Below, one piece after another: positions 43,201-51,589 of a stretch of 64,000 bases of DNA. The DNA is from an uncultured Lachnospiraceae bacterium. GTDB taxonomy: Bacteria; Bacillota; Clostridia; Lachnospirales; Lachnospiraceae. The stretch lies in NCBI GenBank assembly GCA_910577785.1, contig CAJTNT010000002.1, forward strand, positions 78,632 through 142,631, in the 5' to 3' direction. Each line of letters opens with the position of its first letter. Positions within the stretch are counted from its first letter, which is position 1. The notes beneath the pieces were generated by a model. It saw only the letters and a program-made list of their open reading frames with translations, made no database searches and was not told the origin of the DNA. Position numbers and translations under genes: made by a program.

Positions 43201-45370
43201 TTTTCCCATCTGCAGATACGGCGCTGCCAGACCATGTGATATGTCCCTGTCCAAAAGAAGTAGGCAGCGCCAGTTCCCTGGCAATGGTGGAAGGGATGAG
43301 GAAATTTTGTTCAAAATAGGCCTTTTGTCCGGATACAGGGATTACCGGCACAATAAATTTCTTGGTGGCCGTCGCACCATCCAGCGAAATCCTCGCTGTC
43401 AAGGTAACTTCTGTCTCCGTCTGTGGAAGGTGTACCGTTCCGTCTGCCCCAAGGATTTCTGGCTGGCTGGACGTCCAGGCAATGCTTGCCCCGTCAAGCT
43501 CTGCAGGGAGGTTAAGCTTGGCCTCTGACATAACAGCGCCGTCCGGGACGGCATTTCCCAGGGAAAGCCGGTCGTAATAACGCTGCATGGTTTCGGTGGA
43601 GATAAAGGAATCATCGTCCAAATCCCTGCCGTGGCACAAGTTATTGACCTGGGTATCGGTCATAGCAAAGCCATAGATAGAATATTCATCCATCTGCCCG
43701 TTGTAATATTCGCCCGCGCCCCAATTGGCCTTGCCAATATAGAAAATGCTGTTGCTGCCGAGGATATCGCTTAGCTTATGGCTGCTTTCCTTGACGCCTG
43801 CGCGTTTGCCATCCAGGAATAGGCGTGTCTCATTTTCTGTAATTACCACCGCTACATGCTTCCAGGCATCGGCCTTTCCTTTTCCTGACACACTTGGCGG
43901 ACGGCTGCCACTGTTGCGGTAACGCTCAACGGTTACCGTTTCATTGTTGTCCATAATCCCCAGGTATTTTTCCTGGCCATAATTCTGGGAGCTGCTGTCT
44001 GGGGACAGATAAGTGGCCCAGTTGGTCTTGCTGGCAGTCTTGCTCCAGTAGGAAATCGTCAGCGCCTCGCAGCCTGTCAGAAAACTGGAGCCATCGCTTT
44101 TGGCGATTTCCAGGAAGCTGTCCCCGTCCATGGTAATCGCCTTGCCCTTTGTCCCATCGTTGGCAAAGCCAGGCGTCCCATGTACCGTCACCCTGGCTCC
44201 TGCGCTTTCCAGCCCCTCCTGCGCATTGTCAAAGCTCAGGCGGAAAATGGGTTCTGTGGCTGGGGCAGGCGTGGGCTGCTGATGGAAAATCCTGCGCATA
44301 AAGTTATAGAGGCCGTGCTTGTACACATCCCCGTTATGCCCGCCATCCCCAGTCTGCCCATTGGCATTGACGCCATCCGTGGCATAATAGATGTGCGGAA
44401 CCCCGTTTTTGGCCAGCGTGTTATGGTACCGTTCCGGCTCGTCCCTTACAATGCTGTCATTGGTACCCGCTGCAATCAGCACCAGCGTATCATCCCAATA
44501 CTCCGGCTGCAGGGTAAAGCTTTCTTCTGTGAACAGTCCGTCCTCATGGACGCCGTAATTTTCATATTCCAGGATGCCAAAGGCTGGGTTTAGGGCGCCG
44601 ATATAACGGACGGTATCCTGGAGGGTAAACCCGATATGCAAGGATACCCTTCCTCCCATCGAAAAGCCGGAAATTGCCGTATTCTCCCGGCCGGTAGCCA
44701 CAGAGAAATGGCTGTTGATGTAAGGCATCAGGCAGTCCTTGAAATCATTAATGAAATTGTCATAGGCGGCATAATGCTCCAGGGAAAACCCTTGGTCTGG
44801 GGGCGTGCCCGTTTCATTGGCGCAGGCATTTGGCAGCACGACAATCATTTTCTCACTGTCGCCAGAGGCAATGGCATTGCCAATCACTGTCTGCACTTGG
44901 TCATTGTACAAAGTCTCCTCATTGCCAAAAATTCCATGCAGCAGGTACAGCACAGGGTATTTCTGGCCGGAATGATACCCGGCGGGAAGGATTACCTTGG
45001 CCTTGCGGGTGGAGTTGGTGGCAGTGGAAACATACTGGATGTCCTCCACCTGCCCATAGTCCACGCCGTCTTTCCTTACCATATAATCAGCTGGGACGTT
45101 ATAATCCGTGTCCTCGACATATTGGCTGACTGGGACCCAGGACGCCGAAGGGTCCGCCATAGCTTCTGGGCTTATGAAAGGCTCTGCCATGGATTTTGCC
45201 AGAGCTTCTGTGCCTGCCGAAGGAGCGGCCAGAGTTTCTGCGACTGTTGAAGTATTAGCCAAAGCTTCCTTATTTATAGGCGCGGCCTGGGCATCCCATG
45301 GGGCGATAGTGAATGTCAGCGCCAGGGATAGAGTAATGGAAACCCATTTTAGGAACGTTTTGTGCAACAT
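40289..45370 (-). CDS. Secreted multidomain CE1 esterase / GH43 glycosidase
   Basis: A 1693-residue exported enzyme for plant xylan-type polysaccharide. In order: signal peptide ending WDAQA; CE1 esterase (about 85-360) with VLYLLHGIFGNEE and nucleophile in SGFSMGG near 237, likely releasing feruloyl or acetyl groups; LamG-like lectin domain (about 370-570); two Ig-like domains (about 605-770); an unassigned region (about 775-1000); GH43 five-bladed propeller (about 1040-1360) with base NRADPCAYY and MLWAPEIHKV; a PDKPEPDKP linker; an Fn3 domain (about 1402-1490); and a C-terminal Big2-type repeat ending in Lys/Val-rich strands. No sortase signal is seen, so it is secreted or held by the basic C-terminal domains. 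ATG at 45370 follows AAGGAGG; the frame extends 35 codons further upstream. Confidence 0.87.
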   Translation of the reverse strand: MLHKTFLKWVSITLSLALTFTIAPWDAQAAPINKEALANTSTVAETLAAPSAGTEALAKSMAEPFISPEAMADPSASWVPVSQYVEDTDYNVPADYMVRKDGVDYGQVEDIQYVSTATNSTRKAKVILPAGYHSGQKYPVLYLLHGIFGNEETLYNDQVQTVIGNAIASGDSEKMIVVLPNACANETGTPPDQGFSLEHYAAYDNFINDFKDCLMPYINSHFSVATGRENTAISGFSMGGRVSLHIGFTLQDTVRYIGALNPAFGILEYENYGVHEDGLFTEESFTLQPEYWDDTLVLIAAGTNDSIVRDEPERYHNTLAKNGVPHIYYATDGVNANGQTGDGGHNGDVYKHGLYNFMRRIFHQQPTPAPATEPIFRLSFDNAQEGLESAGARVTVHGTPGFANDGTKGKAITMDGDSFLEIAKSDGSSFLTGCEALTISYWSKTASKTNWATYLSPDSSSQNYGQEKYLGIMDNNETVTVERYRNSGSRPPSVSGKGKADAWKHVAVVITENETRLFLDGKRAGVKESSHKLSDILGSNSIFYIGKANWGAGEYYNGQMDEYSIYGFAMTDTQVNNLCHGRDLDDDSFISTETMQRYYDRLSLGNAVPDGAVMSEAKLNLPAELDGASIAWTSSQPEILGADGTVHLPQTETEVTLTARISLDGATATKKFIVPVIPVSGQKAYFEQNFLIPSTIARELALPTSFGQGHITWSGSAVSADGKITADGQAQDASLTAAWQCDGASASKTFSVKILAQDAIALEAYTRTPLAKDVYSGKLSYSLHLAHRTASGAYESLYSNHGILYAKADISERGTLMPKNLKNPYVFAMAGGGYGIVAVRTDSANEEMANAADEASKGKALLFTTEDFIHYQEAGLIDLQKNVIVADISCEYDSSAGQYVLRWCDVDGNYYKSTATDIRSLSAETQKGGIFGFPSQQLPAEGACGRNQFYVPGEIAKAAIQKFSTLQNTAVQVPDSITASSQEDVDQVFATLRYSDGSTATKKVDWNTSRVDFAKPGTYRISGTVQRAPSMKASNSTSLGVNRADPCAYYNPDDGYYYFIATNDQNQNRTFSIKKAQTLEALKDAPETEILNLDMYPDINGMLWAPEIHKVEGELYIFFSANPGDGWNVQSHVMHFKGGELTDKNNWEKPILFQNQKGGPLNEAMADFGGITLDMTTFQVNGTQYVAWAQRDYGRSTGSVLCIGTVDPKEPWKLTSSPVIISRPDYGWDNNDNTPVDEGPYAIIREGKVFLTFSGSSVGATYCVGLLSADSDADLLDAGSWHKSNFPILYARAVEGEAGPGHNSYTTDAAGNLVFVYHARPVNADGSVGSRNSGLRTVHFGADGEPVLYMSGELELAKANETVEMDVIVKDAGDPDKPEPDKPGPDKPEPDKPDSERPGQVVNAKATATASSIKLSWKSAAGADGYQVYRKKGDTGSYTLIADTRTAATSYQDESLPSATAYCYRIYAYKNHNGEKRIGKASATVKALTLPGKVQKAALKQQGKVSTKSKAVLRFQQAARANVYYIYKYNTSQKKYLPAFQIKDKKIYAYQGKKYVKTGTAALKNGIYTATLTGLNLKKEKTQTYIIKAARSLKGYPTAIGAASKSIKLTAVPEATLKTKSLTVKRGKKKPITIANKKKGASYTFRADKKAIISVSKKGIVTGRKTGTAKITVWEKYNGKTRTLGTVKVKVKK

Positions 45371-45621
45371 GTTATGTGTCCTCCTTTCTGTTTTCCATAT
45401 GTTTGAGATGTAAGGGAAAACGTAAAATCTGATGTGTTTTATTTTACCAGAAAATGCAGCCGGCGTCATTCCCATAAAGTAAAGATTCCGTGAGAAAGTG
45501 GCTGCTTTTTATGGGGGTAGGGCCACTTTTCCCCCACCCCATGAAAAGTAACGCCACCTCAAGTATTTTTTTGTATCATTTGCATATATAAATTGAAAAT
45601 CCACCCATCCTTTGCTATAAT
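45371..45621 (+). promoter_or_regulatory. Intergenic region with strong promoter for PPK2 gene
   Basis: TTGAAA (45593-45598), 17-bp spacer and TGC-extended TATAAT (45616-45621) give a strong promoter with a leader of about 110 nt. Upstream (about 45512-45546) an imperfect G-rich/C-rich hairpin ATGGGGG.../...CCCCAT and a GAAAAGTAAC motif like that in repeat family B are visible. No gene in this gap. Confidence 0.7.
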
Positions 45622-45739
45622 ATTTACAAATTAATGAGATTGATTTACAGCGATAAAATAATAGTTTGCACCAAAAGTTTTTTACAGGAATAAACCGCAG
45701 ATTTCTTACATCATTTTCAATAAAAAGGAGGAAAAGCGA

Positions 45740-47212
45740 ATGCTAAAAGATTGGAACGGCCTTGAAAAACCAGAGGCACAAGAATTGGACGAACGCCTGA
45801 AAGCAGCGAGGGCCAAGCTGGCCGTGCAGCAGATGCAGATCAAGGAACACAAGCTCCCTGTATTTGTCCTCTTCGAAGGATGGGGCGCCGCTGGCAAAGG
45901 CAGCGTGCTGGGGAAAGTAATCCTCAACATAGACCCCCGCTTCTTCAAAGTATTTACTATGGACATCCCCACGGAGGAGGAGAAGCGCAAGCCTTTTCTT
46001 TACCGTTATTTCGTCAAAATCCCAGAAGCCGGGAAGTTCTGCTTCTTGGATTCCGGCTGGATGGACGAGATTACCCGTGACTGCCTGCATGAGGACTTAA
46101 GCGATAAGGAATACAAAAAGCGCATTGACAGCGTAAAGCGTTTCGAACGCCAGCTGACGGACAATGGCTATCTGGTGATGAAATTTTTCTTCCATATCAG
46201 CCAAAAGGAGCAGCAGAAGCGTTTAAAGGGTCTGGAAGAGGATGAGAACACCAGCTGGCGCGTAAGCGAAAACGATATGTGGCAGAATATGCATTATGAA
46301 AAATGCCTGAAAGCCTATGACCGATACCTGAATGACACCAATGTCTCCACTTCCCCCTGGTACATCGTGGATGCCAAGAGCAAGAAATGGGCGCAGCTGC
46401 AGGTGCTGGAAACCTTGGTCAGCGGCATTGACACTGCTTTGCAGAACCGCTCCATTGCCGTGCCGCTGCTGCAGAATGTCTTCCCGATGGAGAAGATGCC
46501 GAAATTATCCGAGATTTCCCTGGATAAATCCCTGACGCCTGAGGAGTACAAGAAGGAATTAAACGAGCTGCAGGCCAGGCTGGGCGTGCTGCACAACGAA
46601 TTGTACCGCAGGAAGATTCCCGTTGTCATTGCCTATGAAGGCTGGGATGCAGCCGGTAAGGGCGGCAATATCAAGCGCATTACCGGGGCGCTGGATCCCA
46701 GGGGGTACGAAGTGCAGCCGATTGCAAGCCCAGAGCCGCATGAGAAAGCCCGCCATTACCTCTGGCGCTTCTGGAACCGCCTGCCCAAGACGGGGCATAT
46801 TACGATTTTTGACCGCACCTGGTATGGACGGGTGATGGTGGAGCGCCTGGAAGGCTTCTGCAGTGAGAACGACTGGCAGAGGGCTTACAATGAAATCAAT
46901 GAATTTGAAAAGGAGCTGTCAGACTGGGGAGCCATCCTTATCAAGTTCTGGGTGCAGATTGACAAGGAGGTGCAGCTGCAGCGTTTTACCGATCGCCAGA
47001 ACACGCCGGAAAAGCAGTGGAAGATTACCGAAGAGGACTGGCGCAACCGCGAAAAATGGGACTATTACGAGACAGCTGTCAATGAAATGATGAAGAAGAC
47101 GAGCACTACATTTGCCCCCTGGCATGTGCTGGAATCCAACGACAAAAAATATGCGCGGATTAAAGCCTTGAAGATTGTCATCCAAGAAATTGAGAAAAAG
47201 CTTCAGCTATAG
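45740..47212 (+). CDS. Two-domain PPK2 polyphosphate kinase (polyphosphate:AMP phosphotransferase type)
   Basis: A 490-residue tandem-PPK2 enzyme. Such class II proteins transfer phosphate from polyphosphate to AMP, linking polyphosphate to the adenylate pool. Each half has a Walker A: EGWGAAGKGS (about 46-55) and EGWDAAGKGG (about 299-309). Only the C-terminal half has the Walker B/lid motif IFDRTWYGRVMVERLEGF; the corresponding place in the N-terminal half reads FLDSGWMDEITRD, lacking the D-R pair. The N half is therefore probably structural and the C half catalytic, as known for class II PPK2. ATG at 45740 follows AAAGGAGGA. Confidence 0.92.
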   Translation: MLKDWNGLEKPEAQELDERLKAARAKLAVQQMQIKEHKLPVFVLFEGWGAAGKGSVLGKVILNIDPRFFKVFTMDIPTEEEKRKPFLYRYFVKIPEAGKFCFLDSGWMDEITRDCLHEDLSDKEYKKRIDSVKRFERQLTDNGYLVMKFFFHISQKEQQKRLKGLEEDENTSWRVSENDMWQNMHYEKCLKAYDRYLNDTNVSTSPWYIVDAKSKKWAQLQVLETLVSGIDTALQNRSIAVPLLQNVFPMEKMPKLSEISLDKSLTPEEYKKELNELQARLGVLHNELYRRKIPVVIAYEGWDAAGKGGNIKRITGALDPRGYEVQPIASPEPHEKARHYLWRFWNRLPKTGHITIFDRTWYGRVMVERLEGFCSENDWQRAYNEINEFEKELSDWGAILIKFWVQIDKEVQLQRFTDRQNTPEKQWKITEEDWRNREKWDYYETAVNEMMKKTSTTFAPWHVLESNDKKYARIKALKIVIQEIEKKLQL

Positions 47213-47216
47213 TAGC

Positions 47217-47266
47217 TTGAAATTCTGTGTTTTTTATGCTATTATATTATCGTCATATGTCGATAA
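47217..47266 (+). promoter_or_regulatory. Promoter and palindromic operator of CoA-disulfide reductase gene
   Basis: TTGAAA (47217-47222), 17-bp spacer, TATTAT (47240-47245). A 20-bp near-perfect palindrome TTATCGTCATATGTCGATAA (47247-47266; 18 of 20 symmetric) covers the expected start site, an ideal repressor position. The regulator is not known. Confidence 0.6.
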
Positions 47267-47281
47267 TGGAGGTGGCAGAGA

Positions 47282-49072
47282 ATGAAAGTAGTGATAGTGG
47301 GAGGCGTTGCGGGCGGAGCGACAGCCGCGGCGCGTATACGGAGGCTGGATGAGGATGCGCAGGTGATTGTTTTGGAGCGTTCTGGATATGTATCATATGC
47401 AAACTGCGGCCTTCCGTATTATGTTGGCGGTGTAATCCGCGACAAAGAAGAATTGACGCTGCAGACGCCAGAGAAGTTCCGGAAACGGTTTTGCGTTGAG
47501 GTTAGGACAAGGCATGAAGTGACGGCAATCGATCCGCTGGGGAAAAAAGTTACGGTCTGTGGGCTGGATACCGGGGAAGTATATGAAGAAAGTTATGATA
47601 AGCTTCTGCTCTCCCCTGGGGCAAAACCAGTAAAGCCAGATTTTCCCGGAATGGACAGCGACAGGCTGTTTACCTTGCGGACAGTGGAAGACACGCTGCA
47701 TATCCGTGAATTTATGGAGCGGCAGGCTCCCAAAACAGCAGTTTTGGTCGGCGGCGGCTATATCGGGCTGGAAATGGCGGAAAATCTAATGGAAATGGGT
47801 GTTCAGGTTACGATTGTGCAGCGCCCGCATCAGCTTATGAATACGCTGGATTACGATATGGCCGCCTTTATCCATGCAAAAATGCGCGAACAAGGAGCCG
47901 TGCTTAAATTTGGGAGCAATGTGACCGGGTTTGGGGCACAGGATGGATTTGTAGAGGTTTATCTGCAAAACGAAGAACCGCTCCGTGCGGATATGGCAGT
48001 CCTTGCCATTGGCGTAAGCCCGGATACGGCTATTGCGGCGCAGGCCGGGATCCGTCTTGGAATCAAAGGCAGCATTGTGGTCAACGACAAGATGGAGACA
48101 TCTGTGCCGGACATTTATGCGGTGGGGGACGCCGTCCAGGTCCGCCATAGCGTATCTGGTAGGGACGCGCTTATTTCCCTTGCCGGGCCGGCCAATAAAC
48201 AGGGGCGTATCGCGGCGGATAATATTTGCGGCGGCGACAGCCGCTACCAAGGCTCCATGGGGTCTTCCGTAATCAAAATATTTGACATGACTGCAGCCAG
48301 CACGGGGCTGACGGAGAAAACGGCAGAGGCGGCTGGGATATCTTATGATAAGATTGTTCTGTTTCCGCTGTCCCATGCAGAATATTATCCTGGCGCCAGG
48401 GCAATGGCGATGAAGGTGATTTTTGAAAAAGACACCCTCCGCCTTCTGGGGGCGCAGATTATAGGTTACGATGGGGCGGATAAGCGCCTGGATGTTTTGG
48501 CTGCGGCTATCCATGCGGGCATGAGGGCGGATCTCTTGAAAGACTTGGATCTTGCTTATGCGCCGCCATACTCATCCGCCAAAGATCCAGTGAATATGGC
48601 AGGGTTTCTGGTTGAGAATCTAGTATCTGGAAAAATAAAGCAGTTCCATTGGCATGAGGTGCCAGGGCTCCCAAGGGACGGCAGTGTGTTCCTGCTTGAT
48701 GTTAGGACCGAAGAGGAATACAAAAGAGGCCATGTGGACGGTTTCATCAATATTCCGCTTGACCAGCTCAGGGAACGGCTCGGGGAGATAGATATCCAGA
48801 AGCAGGTATATCTCATGTGCCAGTCCGGGCTGAGAAGTTATCTTGCCAGCCGGATACTGAGCCAGAAAGGTTATGGCTGCCGCCATCTTTCCGGGGGATA
48901 CGGGTTTTATAATACCGTAACCAGTGAAAAATGTTTCCAGCCGTTTTCGCATCCATGCGGGGCGGAAAAACAGGATCTGGCAGAGAAGAAAAGAGAGAAG
49001 GATCCCTGCATGGGAACCCAGACGGAAAAGGATCTGGAGGCTGCGTCAGCCAGGGAATCCTATTTTTCTTGA
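47282..49072 (+). CDS. cdr: CoA-disulfide reductase with C-terminal rhodanese domain
   Basis: FAD/NAD(P)H-dependent disulfide reductase of the CoADR-RHD type (596 aa), reducing CoA disulfides, CoA-persulfides or polysulfide. N-terminal FAD loop VIVGGVAGGATAAARIRR, the single redox cysteine C42 in YANCGLPYY, NAD loop AVLVGGGYIGLEMAENL, second FAD motif DIYAVGDAVQV, dimerisation domain, then a rhodanese domain (about 465-550) with active C513 in MCQSGLRSY. The last 45 residues are a charged, Cys-containing tail with no recognised fold. GGAGGTGG precedes the ATG. Single-gene unit with its own operator and terminator. Confidence 0.92.
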   Translation: MKVVIVGGVAGGATAAARIRRLDEDAQVIVLERSGYVSYANCGLPYYVGGVIRDKEELTLQTPEKFRKRFCVEVRTRHEVTAIDPLGKKVTVCGLDTGEVYEESYDKLLLSPGAKPVKPDFPGMDSDRLFTLRTVEDTLHIREFMERQAPKTAVLVGGGYIGLEMAENLMEMGVQVTIVQRPHQLMNTLDYDMAAFIHAKMREQGAVLKFGSNVTGFGAQDGFVEVYLQNEEPLRADMAVLAIGVSPDTAIAAQAGIRLGIKGSIVVNDKMETSVPDIYAVGDAVQVRHSVSGRDALISLAGPANKQGRIAADNICGGDSRYQGSMGSSVIKIFDMTAASTGLTEKTAEAAGISYDKIVLFPLSHAEYYPGARAMAMKVIFEKDTLRLLGAQIIGYDGADKRLDVLAAAIHAGMRADLLKDLDLAYAPPYSSAKDPVNMAGFLVENLVSGKIKQFHWHEVPGLPRDGSVFLLDVRTEEEYKRGHVDGFINIPLDQLRERLGEIDIQKQVYLMCQSGLRSYLASRILSQKGYGCRHLSGGYGFYNTVTSEKCFQPFSHPCGAEKQDLAEKKREKDPCMGTQTEKDLEAASARESYFS

Positions 49073-49198
49073 TAGTATTGCTCTCCAAGTCTCGTTATAG
49101 CACCGCTGCGCCTGGGAAGTGGGGGGATGGACGCCCTGGTGTTGGAGTCGGCAAGCGGCTGTGTACTGGCATGGAAAAAGAAAATATGGGTGGGAAAA

Positions 49199-49241
49199 CT
49201 GCTGTAAGATAGCTGGCCTGGCTATCTTGCAGCAGTTTTTT
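49199..49241 (+). terminator. Terminator after CoA-disulfide reductase
   Basis: A 15-bp stem with one mismatch: CTGCTGTAAGATAGC (49199-49213) with GCTATCTTGCAGCAG (49221-49235), 7-nt loop, then TTTTTT. It lies 127 nt after the stop codon; no gene is convincing in between. The following stretch to 49395 shows nothing. Confidence 0.85.
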
Positions 49242-49395
49242 CTATAACGAAGACTTGTGACGATAAATTGTAAACAGGAAAGCAGAGTTTTTACTAAGGG
49301 CGGGAGCGTTGCACAATATGCCCGATCCCAAAGACGCCAGAGATGGCTGCGTTTATTAGCGCGGCTGAAAAAATTGGCCAACAGCTTTTATCCTA

Positions 49396-49494
49396 TTGAC
49401 AAAATCGTCAAGAAAGGCGTATAATATAAAAAAGTTAGCGGCTACTAACATAAAGAGCCGCATTTTTTAAGGATATGAGTTAGTTTTTGCTAAC
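49396..49494 (+). promoter_or_regulatory. ABC-exporter leader: promoter, two palindromes, attenuator-like hairpin
   Basis: TTGACA (49396-49401), 18-bp spacer, TATAAT (49420-49425). Two palindromes with identical arms, GTTAG-6-CTAAC, lie at 49434-49449 and 49479-49494 (the second extends to AGTTAG/CTAACT). They match the style of MarR/TetR operators. Between them GCGGCT (49438-49443) pairs with AGCCGC (49456-49461), followed by ATTTTTT, an intrinsic-terminator shape in the leader. Confidence 0.7.
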
Positions 49495-49503
49495 TGCAAT
49501 TAG

Positions 49504-49695
49504 GAAAGCAAGGAGGGCGTTGTCAACGAGGCTGTAAGGGATGCCTTTCAGGTAAAGAAAGTGACAAGTTCACATACAAAGAAGCAGACAGTCATAATTG
49601 CGGAAAAAGAGATCCCAGAACAGGAACTGAAAAATGTGGTTGCAAAAGTCAGTTTTCAGGAGGATATACCCTTCCTCTGGTATGGGAGCGTCTAA
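49504..49695 (+). pseudogene. Start-less small ORF in exporter leader (possible HMA-like remnant)
   Basis: A 63-codon open frame bounded by TAG (49501) and TAA (49693) with a perfect AAGGAGG inside it, but no ATG, GTG or TTG in frame. The readable part (VVNEAVRDAFQVKKV, KKQTVIIAEKEIPEQELKNV) has the strand-helix rhythm of a heavy-metal-associated domain without the metal-binding cysteines. Such small proteins sometimes precede ABC exporters of this kind. Best read as a truncated gene; the family call is tentative. Confidence 0.35.
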
Positions 49696-49756
49696 CGGCA
49701 CGCTGCGATAAATCGGAGGACATAAGGGAAAAAATGACGATTGCGGAGGTAAATTT

Positions 49757-51589
49757 ATGATGATCCATAAAAGGCTGATCGGGACGGTCAGCGAAAGCAA
49801 AAAATACATAGCGGGCAACGTGGCGGCCCAATGGTGTTCCCTTGCGGCGAATATTGCCATGATGACGGCAGTGACAGGCCTGCTTGCTTCTCTTTTTTAT
49901 AAAACGGCAGATAAAAACAGCGGGTTCCTTACGGCGGCTATAGCAGCGGCGGCAGTTATGATCCGTTTTACCTGCACGCTTCTTTCAAGCCGTATGGGGT
50001 ATCTCTCATCAAAATCGGTAAAAAAAATACTGCGTGAAAAAATATATGAAAAACTTCTGCGGCTGGGCGCTTCTTACAATGGGCAGGTGAAAACATCGGA
50101 AGTGGTGCAGGTGGCGGTGGAGGGAGTGGAGCAGCTTGAAACCTATTTCGGGGCATATCTTCCGCAGTTTTTTTATGCAATGCTTGCCCCGCTCACATTG
50201 TTTATTTATTTGTGCTTTATCAATGTGCCGTCCGCTGTTGTACTGCTTGTATGTGTGCCGATGATACCTGTATCAATTGCGGCGGTGCAGACATGGGCGA
50301 AAAAACTGCTGTCAAAATACTGGGGACAGTACACGGCTTTGGGAGATACCTTTCTGGAAAACCTGCAGGGGCTCACCACCCTTAAAATCTACCAGGCGGA
50401 CGGTTTTAAGAATGAGGAGATGAACCGTGAGGCGGAAAACTTCCGTAGAATCACCATGAAAGTCCTGACAATGCAGCTGAATTCGATCACGGTCATGGAT
50501 CTGATTGCCTATGGGGGCGCAGCATTGGGGGTGATCATGGCGGCAGCGCAGTTCCGGGCAGGGAATGTGACGCTTTCGGGGTGCCTTTTGATTATCCTCC
50601 TTTCGGCGGATTTCTTTATCCCCATGCGGCAGCTTGGCAGTTTCTTTCATGTTGCAATGAACGGCATGGCGGCAAGCGACAAAATTTTCCGTCTGTTAGA
50701 CCTGCCTGAAACAGAAGAGAAAACAGGATGCTTTCCAATGGACTGCGATATTGTCTGTACCGGACTGAGGTTTTCTTATGACGGCAATTCCTCCGATGGA
50801 GACACTTCCTCTAATGAAGGAAGGAAAATCCTGCATGGAATAGACATGGAGTTCCCGAAAGGGGGATTTGTTTCCATTGTGGGGGAGAGCGGATGCGGAA
50901 AGTCCACCGTGGCGGCGGTCCTCATGGGGAGGAACCGGGGATATGGCGGATCCGTGAAAATCGGCGGTAAAGAACTTTCAGATATAAGGGAAGCGGAGCT
51001 CATGAAAAACATCACCTATGTCAGCCATCAAAGCTACCTGTTCAAAGGCACCGTGAGGGAGAACCTTTGGATGGGGAAGCCGGATGCATCGGACAGGGAG
51101 CTGTGGGAGGTTTTAGGGCGGGTGAACCTGGCAGGCTTTCTGAAATCTGGGGACGGGCTTGATACATTCCTTACAGAGAAAGCCTCGAACCTGTCAGGAG
51201 GGCAGTGTCAGAGGCTTGCTCTGGCAAGGGCGCTGCTCCATGACAGCCCTGTGTATATTTTTGACGAAGCCACTTCCAATATTGATGTGGAGAGTGAGAA
51301 CGACATTATGCGGGAAATCCATGCGCTGGCGGGGCATAAAACGGTGATTCTCATTTCCCACCGCCTTGCCAATGTGGCGGCTTCAGGCAACATCTATGTG
51401 ATGGCTGCGGGAAACGTGGCAGAAAGCGGCAGCCATGAGGAACTGCTGGCGTGGGGTGGTATTTATGCAAAGCTGTGGAATACGCAGCAGAGCCTTGAAA
51501 ATTATGGAAACGCCCAAAGGGCATACCTGGATGGCCATTCTGATGCTGCAAAGAGCCAGGTTAAAGGAAAGGATGGTATGGATCTATGA
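49757..51589 (+). CDS. ABC exporter half-transporter, ATPase/permease (CydD-like)
   Basis: A 610-residue half-transporter: six transmembrane helices in the first about 310 residues, then a nucleotide-binding domain with Walker A GESGCGKSTVAAVL (about 376), signature NLSGGQCQRLALARALL, Walker B VYIFDEATSNID and H-loop ISHRLANVA. Its overall form resembles CydD and related amino-acid/thiol exporters. The stop overlaps the next start by 4 bp (ATGA), so the two halves are made together as a heterodimer. Substrate unknown. Confidence 0.9.
   Translation: MMIHKRLIGTVSESKKYIAGNVAAQWCSLAANIAMMTAVTGLLASLFYKTADKNSGFLTAAIAAAAVMIRFTCTLLSSRMGYLSSKSVKKILREKIYEKLLRLGASYNGQVKTSEVVQVAVEGVEQLETYFGAYLPQFFYAMLAPLTLFIYLCFINVPSAVVLLVCVPMIPVSIAAVQTWAKKLLSKYWGQYTALGDTFLENLQGLTTLKIYQADGFKNEEMNREAENFRRITMKVLTMQLNSITVMDLIAYGGAALGVIMAAAQFRAGNVTLSGCLLIILLSADFFIPMRQLGSFFHVAMNGMAASDKIFRLLDLPETEEKTGCFPMDCDIVCTGLRFSYDGNSSDGDTSSNEGRKILHGIDMEFPKGGFVSIVGESGCGKSTVAAVLMGRNRGYGGSVKIGGKELSDIREAELMKNITYVSHQSYLFKGTVRENLWMGKPDASDRELWEVLGRVNLAGFLKSGDGLDTFLTEKASNLSGGQCQRLALARALLHDSPVYIFDEATSNIDVESENDIMREIHALAGHKTVILISHRLANVAASGNIYVMAAGNVAESGSHEELLAWGGIYAKLWNTQQSLENYGNAQRAYLDGHSDAAKSQVKGKDGMDL

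Noticed and set aside
44636..45250. 204-residue plus-strand frame
   Set aside because: Antisense to the esterase domain of the giant secreted enzyme; no ribosome-binding site.
48931..49212. 93-residue plus-strand frame after the CoA-disulfide reductase
   Set aside because: Overlaps the end of the reductase in another frame, has no clear ribosome-binding site, and ends inside the terminator hairpin.
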